Source: Phoronis pallida (Eukaryota > Phoronida > Phoronidae). Taken from it: a stretch of DNA of 10,877 nucleotides. Where the stretch lies: assembly GCA_028565715.1 (NCBI GenBank), contig JAOXYC010223793.1, positions 1 to 10,877 on the forward strand, given 5' to 3'. A program made the translations under genes and the position numbers. The first letter of the stretch is position 1, and each line of letters opens with the position of its first letter. Positions 1 to 9,132 of this stretch are shown in pieces. The notes beneath the pieces are model-generated. The model worked only from the letters and a program-made list of their open reading frames with translations, made no database searches and was not told where the DNA came from.

Positions 1-2
1 AA

Positions 3-122
3 GTCAATATTTGTAATCTGATAAAGGAAATAGATGGACGTTTAGCACATTCGATAATACCCGAGGGCGAACAACTGTATATGAGCAGACTGATGATCAA
101 CTCAGTGCGTATTAATGAATAG
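3..122 (+). other. Open frame at the left edge, possible end of an exon or gene
   Basis: From the window edge the frame beginning at base 3 is open for 39 codons and stops at TAG (120-122). The translation has a mixed, protein-like composition (…IIPEGEQLYMSRLM…), but I recognise no family. If it is coding, it could end at the TAG, or splice out at CA|GTGCGT near base 107, which resembles a donor site. A run of this length without a stop is not rare by chance even in AT-rich DNA, so support is weak. Confidence 0.2.
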
Positions 123-1651
123 ATAGTGCCAGGGCCATGTTTCAACAAATCGAAATTTTTAATTTCATGGCATCCCGTTAACAATATTGAATAATATCGT
201 AGCATTTTATGTTCGTCGCTTTTTAAGTGTTTGTGTTGCCCAAAACGAAACCACCGTAGGGTCATTCACGCGATTTTTGGGGTGTGGCTACAAATGGGCC
301 TGGCCCCGGCGGGACACTGATCCCACTTTATTCAGAATTTTCAATCCTACCGGTATCAAATTTCAAAATCACAACGATACGTCCTGACATGATATCTTTT
401 TTGAAAAATTACAAAAGTTTTTCTTTAAAAAAGTTATATCCAGTGGAATTGACATTATTTGGTATGGTTTCAGTATTGGTTTGAATCATGAAGGAATCTA
501 TTTTACCCGGGCCGGCCGAAACGACCTATTAAGATGAAGAGGTCAATTATGTCCCTCAACACCATTCCAATAGTGATAAATAACTTTTTGTCAGCGGTAA
601 AGATGTTTTTGAAACCATTGATTGGTCCCTTCAAAAAACAAGAAAATATTGATATCCCGGGATTGATATACTCAGGACATGATGCTGAAAACTATTGACC
701 AGCTACATCAGTGTTGTTACCTGTTACCTGTCCTCTTCGTGCCCAGGGTGACGCATAAGGCTACGCCTGGGGATTGGGATGGTGAACGCCAGAGCATATC
801 CACATGCCGGTGGGTCATGCACGTTGTACCTTTAAGGTTCCAACCTGCTCCGAGATTTCTGACAGCTCTGCCTGGGGCCGCAAGGTGCCCAGTTGCCCAG
901 GGTGTACGAACGAGGACGTACTGTAAGAGTCTTGATTAGAGGAAACTTAAGGCCACCGGGGCGGGTCTTAGACATGCCCACTTTTTCATCCCTAAGGACT
1001 AGGTGGTCGCTGCAGCTGTAAGCTAGATCCCGGGAGCTAGATAGCACAAAGCACTAAACTACACTACACTACAGACTAGGAAAGAGTATGTTACTGTTTC
1101 CTAGCTTAACAGACAAGCAACACATCTAACCCTGTGTCTACGACACCACACCCACACATCAGTGTTGTAGCCGTTATTAATCTGTTAATTACTTGAAATG
1201 GCTATATCGGGGTCTTCAAAAACCCGCACCGGTTAAATGAACGATATATAGATTAATGTTGTACTTCGTTTATTGTTCCACATGAGCAAGAAACGACGGA
1301 TTCACTGAGGACTTATACAAAATTCAGTACGTATCATGCGTTTTAAATCATCTAAACATTTTTTTAAAGTACCACCGCAAACAAAAATAAATTTCAGTGG
1401 GTTTAAAAAACACAAAAAAAACAACAACAAATGTATTGAAATACCAGGAAAATTGTTTTTGAAACTGTCTTTTCACCCAGTTTCTTCAGTCACTCTTGTA
1501 AAAATATTATTTTAAATAAATGCTCATCAAAATTACTCGAAATGAATATTAAACCTTTCATACGCCTTTTACAAAAAAATGGCAAAATCATGAAAAGATA
1601 TTTTGAAAATTGTAATTTTTGTGAAAATTTGAGATTTCATACTCAAAAATT
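123..1651. other. Non-coding stretch without a convincing gene
   Basis: I see no exon with paired splice sites here. The part before about 700 and after about 1080 is AT-rich with long A and T runs. Bases 720-1050 are visibly richer in G and C. A perfect palindrome, ATCCCGGGAT (655-664), sits between two copies of TTGATAT. Near 1058-1070 there is a short ACTAC-type tandem run. No tRNA-like A and B boxes in proper spacing were found. Confidence 0.4.
720..1050. repeat. GC-richer block, possible old repeat or processed insertion
   Basis: The base composition of this block differs clearly by eye from the AT-rich sequence on both sides: runs such as CCTGGGGCCGC and GGCCACCGGGGCGGG contrast with A/T homopolymers outside. 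Overlapping open frames occur on both strands (679-939 on +, 832-1047 on -), as expected when stops are depleted by GC content, and neither encodes a domain I recognise. It could be a fragment of a dispersed repeat. There are no visible terminal repeats or poly-A tail to prove this. Confidence 0.2.
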
Positions 1652-1862
1652 GTTTCGACCACTTTTTCATTAGAAATACATGTAAATGGCCAAAACTTCA
1701 AATTTCATTATTAAATTTTTTTTGTTAAAGTTCTATTAAAAATTACCTTAAAATTTATGTTAAATGATTGATAAGCAAATTTTGGAAAAACGAAAATCAA
1801 ACTTTTCAGCGTTTACATCATGTATTTCAAATGCCAAATGGGGAAAGTGGTCAAAACTGTTT
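1652..1862. mobile_element. Short inverted-repeat (MITE-like) element, copy 1
   Basis: The left end (1652-1686), including TTTCGACCACTTTTTCAT and AGAAATACATGTAAA, is the imperfect reverse complement of the right end (1811-1862), including TGTATTTCAAATG and GGGAAAGTGGTCAAAACTG. A related copy with the same ends in the same orientation lies at 6979-7435. The element has no coding capacity. The best-conserved interior block is GGAAAAACGAAAATCAAAC followed by TTTTCAGCG. Arms of about 35-50 bp around a short AT-rich core fit a miniature inverted-repeat transposable element. The target duplication is not clear and the copies are diverged, so this looks like an old insertion. Confidence 0.5.
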
Positions 1863-2062
1863 TCGACTAGGAAATTCTGATGATTTTTGGACGAATGACT
1901 ATAAAAGGTTAAAAATTACTTTTTATGGGTAGTACCAAATAAAATTAGTTACACGGAGGTTCAAAGTTGGGGGTAATTACACTCTGTACTGAATTTTTGA
2001 AGAAAAATGACTGCATTTAAAGCTTCGAAAGTTTTCATTTTCACTGATCTAGTTTGTTGCAG

Positions 2063-2198
2063 GACTTTTGAACATGAATCACTTGAAGAGTATAGGCCAA
2101 ATCATGCAGTCCAGTTCACAAATAAAAAAGACACTGAAACCCTTACTGAAAGCGAGAAAACACTTTATTCAAAACAAAGTACAAGAGCAAATGAGTAA
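2063..2198 (+). CDS. Possible terminal coding exon of an unseen plus-strand gene
   Basis: A pyrimidine-rich tract ending TTTGTTGCAG (2053-2062) is a good acceptor site. It is followed by an open frame of 44 complete codons to TAA (2196-2198), entered with one base completing a split codon. The residues are strongly polar and acidic (FEHESLEEYRPN… then …TETLTESEKTLYSK), as in a disordered C-terminal tail, and I recognise no domain. An ATTAAA at 2284-2289 and AATAAA at 2423-2428 could serve for polyadenylation. The frame is also open leftwards to an ATG at 2007, but the acceptor explains the 5' boundary better. I found no upstream exon within the window, so the upstream intron would have to be long. 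If real, the gene converges on the minus-strand gene ending at 2720. Confidence 0.3.
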
Positions 2199-2249
2199 AA
2201 AAAAGATCACTAACGGCCATCACTAACATAAATAACTTTTGCTAAATAG

Positions 2250-2486
2250 TTTATTTCATCAGACACTCAAAATTACTTAAACAATTAAAGGAACTATCTC
2301 TTAGTTTTAACCATTAATCCGAATGTGATTAAAAAAATGATCAAATATTTGCTTTACACAACTTAAAATGCAGACAAAAAACCAAATTATGTACGTTTAG
2401 AAGTTTGAAGACAGAAAATTGGAATAAAAATCACTCAAGTGTTTCAAAAAAATCTGGAACCAGCCAGACCTTTTTGTCACTTTAAT
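2250..2486 (-). promoter_or_regulatory. Candidate polyadenylation signals for the EXD1-like gene
   Basis: On the minus strand downstream of the stop at 2720 there are an ATTAAA (2481-2486, about 230 bases after the stop) and an AATAAA (2250-2255, about 465 bases after). Either would give a reasonable 3' UTR. In AT-rich DNA such hexamers are common, so neither is proven. Use of the second would make the 3' UTR approach the candidate plus-strand exon ending at 2198. Confidence 0.3.
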
Positions 2487-2719
2487 CAATTCTTTAAAAT
2501 GACAGATTACAAAAAACGGTGTGTGTCAATTAAAAGATAAAATGTTGTAATAATGTTTTAAAAAGCATTTGAAAGCACTTGGAGTTCCAAAAATCACAGT
2601 TTGAATGAATGCATGCATGTTTCAGCTTAACTCCCTGAAATCCCAGTCTTGTCTGCAAGCAACCTGTGTGCAGAGTGAGAGGTAAAAAACAGATTGGGTC
2701 CACTCTTAAACCAATACAG

Positions 2720-5646
2720 TTAGTTCCAAGAAAGGGCGCGAGGGGAGGCTAGAGGCACACTCCTGTCTAACACCCGGATTCGTGCATTGTTCAGTTTCAT
2801 GATTGGCGGTCGCTCCCCGGGTCTATATGTGTTCAGCTGAGGATTCAGACGTGGCGATCGCTGCCTAGGACTTCTAGATGTTGAGATGTGGTCACAAAAC
2901 TCATGGATGAGTTCCGCACACACATCAGTAAAGGCTGAAGGTGACATAAATGTTATTTCCCTGCAACAAATATATCAGAACTTCAAAGTACCTACAGTAC
3001 ATAAATATCAATACTTATAAATAAAATTTAGATCGGAATGAAATTGTTGCGCAAAGCTTAAATCACTTTTTTAATCTTTTTATAAAAAAAAAATGGTTTC
3101 AACTTCTTCAAGTTATTTTCATACTATGGACGGCATATTTTTCCTTTACATTGTGAATCATTTTTTAAATCAATATTATCATTTCTATGGCAAAGCTCCT
3201 ATTTATCAAGCGTAATTACAAGAACATAAAATCAGTGACAAATACTCACTTTTTCATGTGTTCATAAAGAGATCTTAGAGGTGATACAGAATTAGCAGCG
3301 AAGTGAACTACATCTTTGCTCAATGATCGCCGTGCCCAAAAGTTGGAATCCTGGGAAATCAATTGCTGAAAACAAAACAATTTAAAATTACAAATGCATA
3401 GGTAGTGAGAGACTGGCTCAATTTTTTTTTTGCACTTTATTATTAATTTTTTCATAATTTCTTGACCCCGGTGAAACTTGACAATCCTTTGTTTCATGAC
3501 ATGTTAGTATTTACTCCACTTTAGAGCCCATTGAAATGCACAAATGCACTTATAGCTGGCCTGTGTATCTACCAATGGATAATCAATGGCATTTAATAAG
3601 CCTGAGCCATACTCTATGTGCAAGTTTTAAATTTAAAAAAAATCAACTTGATTTTGTGACTGTGGCTAATAGTATGACTGGAAAAGTAGTTGGGTTCTCT
3701 GGTAAAATGTGGGTTGATCAGTGGATGGATGAAATGAGGCGTAAACAGTTTTATTGTTGACCCTCCTTTTTAATTTTAAAAAACAATAACCTGAAAACAA
3801 TAGAGACAAAATATGACATAAAAGGTGTTAACCATTAGGTTTGGAGATACTGGTTTCCTTTGTCCACCATATTTTTCATATAAATCATACACACTGATCA
3901 CTCGAGTTGGTAGACCTAGTTCTTCCATTAACACTGAATAAGCAGCCTGAAATTAAATAAATGTATGTCATCATTTACAACAACAATAAACACCAGTTTC
4001 ACAATAACAATATTATTTAGTAATAAAAAATAGCAATAGCAAAATATCCCAGTGCTTTGAATTAGGCATTGTTTACTCCATATTTTCAACACTCTAGTGT
4101 ACTTATTTTTCTCTTATTCTAGTGAATTCATGGATCTCACTTGTGGTGTGCCATGTGGTCATCTAACCATTTGAGTTACATTCATAATCACCTTTTTAAA
4201 CAACTGGTAATTTTAATTAAAAGAACATTTATTTCCCTATTCTTCAGGTCCTTTACCAAACTAATTACAATCAGAAACCCTGTTGACGGAACACCAACTT
4301 TGAAACATCATTCTAATTGTTACATACGTGAGAAGAGGGAGTCAGAACAATATACCTGGGTATCAAACACATTCCTGGTCTTGACACGAAACTGAGAATG
4401 TAAAGCTGTGGTATCACTCCTACAATCATGAAAAACCTGAAAGTGAAAATAATGTTCGAAAATGAAAAGTGTTCCGACTACACATTCAGTTCAGGGACTT
4501 CAGGCAACTTTCATGGAGAGTGGAGTTAAGGGATAATGAGGTCATTGAGTCAATGTTCTGTATAACAATTATGTGTGTATAAAGAGCCAAAATAACTAAA
4601 TACAACAAGGCTGTTACGGACCTTCAAGTCGGTAAATAAAAACCTTTTATTCAATTCGGGCTTTAGAAGTGAGATTATCTTTCAAACTTATAAAAGGTTG
4701 GGTGTTCCAGTTGATTTTATAACATGTCCACCCCTTTTCTGGTGATTTTCATCTAGCAGTATTTAATTGTTACAAAGTTACCTTGAGTAAGTCAGTTGAT
4801 TCAAGTAGACGTCCAAGACCTCCTGTGATCACTAAGTCTTGGTTATTTTTGACATCAAACAAATAAATGTTTCCATCCCATGTTAAAAGTGTAATGAGCA
4901 TGAGAGGCCCTGTGAGAATCAAATCGCAATTAATTTAGTCAGTATTTGTCCAGTCCATTGCATTGGAATCATTGTATGCAAACACACTACTGATCAGTTT
5001 CTGTGACAGTGTTGTTGTTCTTCTAGTATTAGTGCAAATTTAGATACTGAATATAGAAAACATCACAAGGCAGGGAGAGCACACCTAAACGTCTATCTCC
5101 CATCGATTTGTGCCTTTTTTGGACGACTACGATGAACTCTAACAGATACAGCTACAGATACAGATAGCTACCATATAGGCCTACTGTGCGCTTGGGATAG
5201 TCGCTGTTGAAGACAGCCAAATCAATCAAAAACAGAATAACTGTTAACATATATACAAATATACATGTGCCTTGGACTTCTCAGTGGAGGAAGACGTGTG
5301 GCGTTGACTTATTCTAACACTAACAATGTAACGCCATAATTTGAAGGAATTCACTTCGACTGAATAACGCGAATAAGTAAGAATTCGCGCGGGTCGTCAC
5401 ATAATATATAATCACCATAGTTTGTGCTCACTATATCCATATATTAGGAGAATTATCAATAGGAAACAATTACGAACCCAAATTTTGAACATGTTCACAT
5501 TTCGTTTCCGTTCCATTTTACAAACCTGCTGGCGTGACTCCAGTAGTTTTACAAGCGACCCCAATTACAGGAGGATGAACGAACAAAATATCGTTAACTA
5601 TACCCTGGGTGACTTCAGTAGAAGTCACTATACGTATTTTCACCAT
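2720..5646 (-). CDS. EXD1/Egalitarian-like 3'-5' exonuclease-domain protein, catalytically degenerate (six exons)
   Basis: Exons in transcript order are 5646-5526, 4909-4782, 4436-4356, 3946-3833, 3365-3250 and 2960-2720. Every intron is GT..AG, and the 801 coding bases give 266 aa plus stop. The protein is an RNase D-like DEDDy domain. Residues about 1-30 form the first strand and helix. Motif I is at 30-33, GPLMLITLLTW and GNIYLFDV follow at about 41-61, VFHDCRSD (motif II) is at 84-91, NVFDTQAAYSVL and LYEKYGG are at about 105-138, and FWARRSLSKDVVHFAANSV (motif III) is at 157-175. The tail of about 75 residues is rich in Arg, Pro and Ser. The canonical DxE of motif I is A31-C-K33, and YxxxD of motif III is F170…S174; only D91 remains. 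This predicts a fold that may bind RNA without nuclease activity. Mouse EXD1, likewise reported inactive, acts as an adaptor in piRNA production, and Egalitarian is an mRNA-transport adaptor; a similar role here is inference. The start ATG has a strong context (A at -3, G at +4) and an in-frame stop upstream. No N-terminal Lsm-like domain is present. Confidence 0.85.
3366..3832 (-). other. Intron 4 of the EXD1-like gene
   Basis: The donor is ATG|GTTAAC at 3833/3832 and the acceptor TTGTTTTCAG ends at 3366. Removing the intron joins …KPVSPNLM to QLISQDSNFW in phase 0, which matches the continuous run between the YGG motif and the FWARR motif in the family. A plus-strand open frame (3536-3760) inside it has no recognisable domain or splice context and is probably chance. 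Confidence 0.75.
4910..5525 (-). other. Intron 1 of the EXD1-like gene
   Basis: The donor is CAG|GTTTGT at 5526/5525 and the acceptor CTCACAG ends at 4910. The split codon (G|GG) restores …TTGVTPA-G-PLMLIT…, which aligns without gaps to the family pattern of motif I, seven residues, then GPL. This argues that no exon carrying a normal motif I has been missed. The intron contains a degenerate hexamer run (ACAGAT/ACAGCT) at 5142-5172 and nothing else notable. Confidence 0.75.
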
Positions 5647-5732
5647 TTTGAATACATGACAAGACCTTGTATATGTGTTATTACGAAGAATTCATCGCCT
5701 ATTCCCCAGGCGCAAGCTCCTTCGCGACACAT
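5640..5732 (-). promoter_or_regulatory. Upstream ORF in the leader, overlapping the main start codon
   Basis: An ATG at 5732-5730 opens 30 codons ending with TGA at 5642-5640, which overlaps the main ATG (5646-5644) in another frame. An internal in-frame ATG at 5657 gives a six-codon version (MYSKW, stop). A separate four-codon uORF (M-N-S-S, stop) lies at 5695-5681. If transcription starts upstream of 5732, ribosomes would have to leak past these or reinitiate, so translation of the EXD1-like protein could be damped or regulated. The transcription start is unknown. Confidence 0.4.
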
Positions 5733-5773
5733 AAACAAATATATTTAACTCCTTACACGAAAGAGTGTAGTAT

Positions 5774-5782
5774 ACTTCCGGT
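5774..5782 (-). promoter_or_regulatory. ETS-type binding site in the likely promoter
   Basis: The minus strand reads ACCGGAAGT, a full match to the ETS/GABP consensus, about 130 bases upstream of the EXD1-like start codon. It lies in a locally CpG-containing stretch (GTGCGCGTGTACCGGCG on plus) that stands out from the AT-rich surroundings. Such sites near the start are typical of TATA-less animal promoters. Position and match support a promoter role; nothing else does. Confidence 0.4.
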
Positions 5783-5805
5783 GCGCGTGTACCGGCGATT
5801 ACATG

Positions 5806-5864
5806 GCAGGTCCTGTCGCGATTGTACATAATAACTGGGACCTGCTGTGTTTGGTGGGTCCCAG
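5806..5864. repeat. Two mutually exclusive hairpins upstream of the EXD1-like gene
   Basis: GCAGGTCC (5806-5813) is the reverse complement of GGACCTGC (5838-5845), and CTGGGACC (5835-5842) is the reverse complement of GGTCCCAG (5857-5864). The middle segment is shared, so only one of the two 8-bp stems can form at a time. The segment lies just upstream of the ETS-type site. The role is unknown, and it could be the relic of a repeat. Confidence 0.4.
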
Positions 5865-6978
5865 GTCATAATAACCATATGACCATATTACCATCTTTTC
5901 TGGAATGAGGCTTGAATCCTAGTATTTTATCCAGCTCATTTTTAATATAAGAAAATATTGAGTTAAAGCCGGGGATCGGGGAGTTAAATAATTATGACCC
6001 AATAGAACTCCCGCAAATTGTGTTTAACCAGCACTGTTTGAGAAAATCAGGCAATTTTCGCGTTTTTCGGAACATGGCAAAACATGCTTAGCAAGCGGAA
6101 TGGCTTACACCACAGTGTAGAACTCAACTTCCCACGAGTAAATAAATGTGAATGTTTTTGTGGGTCGCTACATTGTAGCGACGTAACGGCCATCGCCCAT
6201 CGGTATATGTGGGGAAATGTAGGTTAGTTGAGCCACTGGGAGAGTTGATCCACCCCCTCTGCTGCAGTCCCAATTTATCTTACGTTTGTAAAAGTGACAT
6301 TTATCGGACCACAGAGGGCAGTGTACCACCTCCGTTACAAAAATTTAAGCAGACGAGAAATCGTGCTTACGTATTTTTGGTAAGTGTCAAAATGATAATT
6401 GAAACCTGATTTTCAGTATGCAAGCCCTATGCAAGCAAAGGTTTTGGGAGCAATGAAGTAGTTGACAAGGTCCATCAACAGCTCTAATACCAAAACAATA
6501 TGCTATTTCCGTGGATCAGCTTGATTTTCACCACCAAGATACTAAAACAAATTGACCACTCCGCAAATTTTGTTTTTGACTTGGTTATCAAAAATGTATA
6601 AAAGCCTTTTTTGAGGAAAAGAAAAGATTTTTTTATGTCCCATCTATCATGAAATAGGTACATCTGAGACCAATCTACTGAATGAAAAAAGAATGGATCA
6701 TTTATGTTGAGTAGATTTTGAACTATAAGCTGTCAAACTAATGGGTTATTTTGATTTTTGTCAAAAATCCACCAAAAAACGCTGAAAAAACACAATTTTT
6801 GAGCAAATTCCGTCAAAAATGATTATTCAAAGAAAATCTTTTGGGGATCAGAATTATCAACCTGTGTATCATATACCCAAAGTTACGTAAAATTCTGTGA
6901 CTATGCATGTTCCGAAGATTGCCTGACTTTCTCGTGCAGAACTGGAATTAGGCCTAATGTAGTACTGGCTCGAACATC
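5865..6978. other. Intergenic stretch without a convincing gene
   Basis: There are no exons with paired splice sites. The plus-strand open frame at 6209-6409 has no recognisable domain. Small structures are a perfect hairpin GTCGCTAC-ATT-GTAGCGAC (6164-6182), a doubled TATGCAAGC (6417-6425 and 6428-6436) and a near palindrome GATTTTTG-T-CAAAAATC near 6750-6768. The sequence is otherwise AT-rich with many A and T runs. Confidence 0.4.
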
Positions 6979-7435
6979 GTTTTGACCACGTTTTTCCTTT
7001 TGAATTGCATGTAAACGACCAAAAGCTGCAATTTCATTATCGACTCAAAATTTGTTTTCCAAAAAATGAATAAAATTAGTATTTTTAGCTTCAATTTTAT
7101 TCCTTGTTCGATACGCATCATAGTTGTAATCGACGGCCAGTTGTAACTGAGTTGATATTGAATATAGTTTAAAAACATTCACAGTATATCTGCAAATGAA
7201 CAAACAAAATTAATTTATGCATGTTTATCTTAAAACATCTTTGAAAATACAGTTTTCAAGAAAGATTTTTAAGGAAGTACTCATGAATGGTAAACTAAAC
7301 CTGTGTTAGAGTTTTATTAAAAATTACAAATGCATTAAATGATAAATGCCAGCGATTAAAGTTTGGAAAAACGAAAATCAAACTTTTCAGCGTTTTCATG
7401 TATTTCAAATGGGGAAAGTGGTCAAAACAGTTTTC
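6979..7435. mobile_element. Short inverted-repeat (MITE-like) element, copy 2
   Basis: The left end (6979-7014, including GTTTTGACCACGTTTTTCC and GCATGTAAAC) is the imperfect reverse complement of the right end (7392-7435, including CATGTATTTCAAATGGGG and AAAGTGGTCAAAACAG). The ends and the subterminal block GGAAAAACGAAAATCAAAC match the element at 1652-1862 in the same orientation. This copy is about 245 bp longer; the extra sequence lies roughly at 7063-7306 and has no counterpart in copy 1. Either this is the longer parental form and copy 1 is a deletion derivative, or something inserted here. Confidence 0.5.
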
Positions 7436-9132
7436 GAAAGTAAGTAAGATGAATTTATTACTTTTAATGTTAGAATTCAACCACGTATTCCAATACCTGA
7501 ATCTATAAGAGTCGATGCAAGGAAATGTTAACGATACTATATACCTCAACTCATAAATGTCCCCGTTAAATATATTACAGACCAGCAATTGTTAAAACCA
7601 GGACTCATTCATTTCAAAGTTTTATTAAATATATTGTAAAAATACTTTTTGCCATTATAACAAACTTGAGTTTTTCCCAACCCCGTGTAATTGCTGCCTG
7701 TCTTTTCATCATTCGTGGTGTTGTTACATTTTTTGTGTTGTATACTCTCGCACAATTGTCTTTATAATTTAGATTACAATACTGACTGTGTTTTGTCTAT
7801 GTCTCTGGAGTATTTTCTAGTGGCATGTGATGCCTTTTAAAGCAAAGCATCCATATCAAAACATAACTTTAAATATCATAATAAAATAAAATTCTTCATC
7901 CCATCCAGGAAATATGATATATAAATGTTCCACTGCAATTTGACCTTGTTTAATTCTCTGAATCTTCGGAAACACTCTCGTTTCCTTCAAGGAAAAATTC
8001 CAGTGGTACAGAATTATAATAACTTTAAATGGCATGAATAATGATAGTGAATTTATCATACATTCATTCATAGTTAAAGGGGAACGCCGCCCCAGAAGAC
8101 AGTTTCTGGGTTAAATAATAAATAACACTCACCCTGAAACTACATGATCGATATTGCCGCCAATGACACGCGTAATTTGCAGAATTTTACCCGACATCTG
8201 TCACGGCTTGTTATTTTTTGGAAACTTAATGTGCAGATCTGAAATTTACCCTGCCTATTGACGACATGTTTATCTAAACATGTCTAAAATATTAAGTTTT
8301 AAACTTGAACAGTTTTTGTAATATAAAGGTGTAAAAATTGGAATATTTTAATCGCACGCTGTGAATCCGCTATATGAAAAAAACTTGACTTACATCTTTT
8401 CATGGGGTGTTATTGTTATGCTGTTTTATGCATAAATATGAAACTTATACATCTTATTGATAACACAATTATCTAATCGAATGTAAAGTCTTGTGCTGTT
8501 CTTATGTACCGATTTTGAGAAAATTAGCCGCAAAGTTCGGAACGTTTTTTCTGAATCACCCGATATAATGTATGAACTAGAACAGAAACATACTGTCTGA
8601 GGCAGCTTTCAACTTTAACATCACGGTCGTAGAAAATAACTGAGCATGATATCAAAATTTTAAATAAATGTTCTTTCTTGTTGAAAGCTTTATTTTACAG
8701 CATTGTAGATCTATATACTTTATTATAATATGATAACACACGTTTAAACCATATACGTATGCAAAATACTTGGTATGCAAATAACGTATAAATACACAAA
8801 AACTGAAGAAAAAAACCCATTTGATTCAAACGAAATGGATTATAAAACGAAATGTTTTCAAATATACAAAAAAATGTTTCATATTAATGTATCTCTACAT
8901 CGATCATTACATATCAGTACGCCGCACTAATCCTCAATGACATGAACCACCCACCCACAAGGTCCCTACTATCAAATGGTTCAAGACCCTACACAAAAAT
9001 ATCATTTTACACAAAATATTCGGCTTGAAATAAATTTGATAATGTCAACAACAGTGCACAGTGCGAACAGGGGTAGTTTACAATCTAGGGAGAACATAAA
9101 TATGCTAGATATCACTTTTTTCAGAAAAAAAC
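7436..9132. other. Intergenic stretch without a convincing gene
   Basis: AT-rich, with no exon I can support; the minus-strand frame at 7856-8071 has no domain or splice context. From 8073, GTTAAAGGGGAACGCCGCCCC begins abruptly after AT-rich DNA and shares its first 13 bases with 10242-10254, suggesting the edge of a dispersed repeat. A perfect 10-bp hairpin GACATGTTTA-TC-TAAACATGTC lies at 8263-8284. A perfect octamer ATGCAAAT (8775-8782) belongs to a doubled GTATGCAAA (8757-8765 and 8773-8781). Confidence 0.4.
8263..8284. repeat. Perfect 22-bp inverted repeat
   Basis: GACATGTTTA and TAAACATGTC are exact reverse complements separated by only TC. The site lies about 190 bases inside the possible repeat that starts at 8073. 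It contains ACATGT half-sites, but no factor can be assigned. A two-base loop is too tight for an RNA hairpin without opening a pair or two. Confidence 0.5.

Noticed and set aside
534-698. Plus-strand open frame from an ATG at 534 (54 codons, open back to 492)
   Set aside because: Composition is protein-like, but there is no recognisable domain, no paired splice sites and no start or promoter context; length is within chance.
831-846. tRNA-type B box (GGTTCCAACC) suggesting a SINE
   Set aside because: It deviates from the consensus and no A box lies at a proper distance upstream.
679-1047. Overlapping open frames on both strands in the GC-richer block
   Set aside because: No motif in either translation; the lack of stops is explained by local base composition.
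3536-3760. 74-residue plus-strand open frame inside intron 4 of the EXD1-like gene
   Set aside because: It is antisense within a well-supported intron, has no domain and no splice context.
4141-4395. Plus-strand open frame
   Set aside because: It overlaps antisense exon 3 of the EXD1-like gene and is a shadow of it.
5422-5748. 108-residue plus-strand open frame, one of the longest in the window
   Set aside because: It is the antisense of exon 1 and leader of the EXD1-like gene; the minus strand encodes a recognisable domain and the plus frame does not.
6307-6323. CTCF-like motif CCACAGAGGGCAGTG
   Set aside because: The AGAGGGC core fits, but the CCA half is one base out of register, so it is not a full match.
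7295-7588. 97-residue minus-strand open frame
   Set aside because: It runs across the right end of the inverted-repeat element, is rich in Phe, Asn and Ile from AT-rich DNA, and has no domain.
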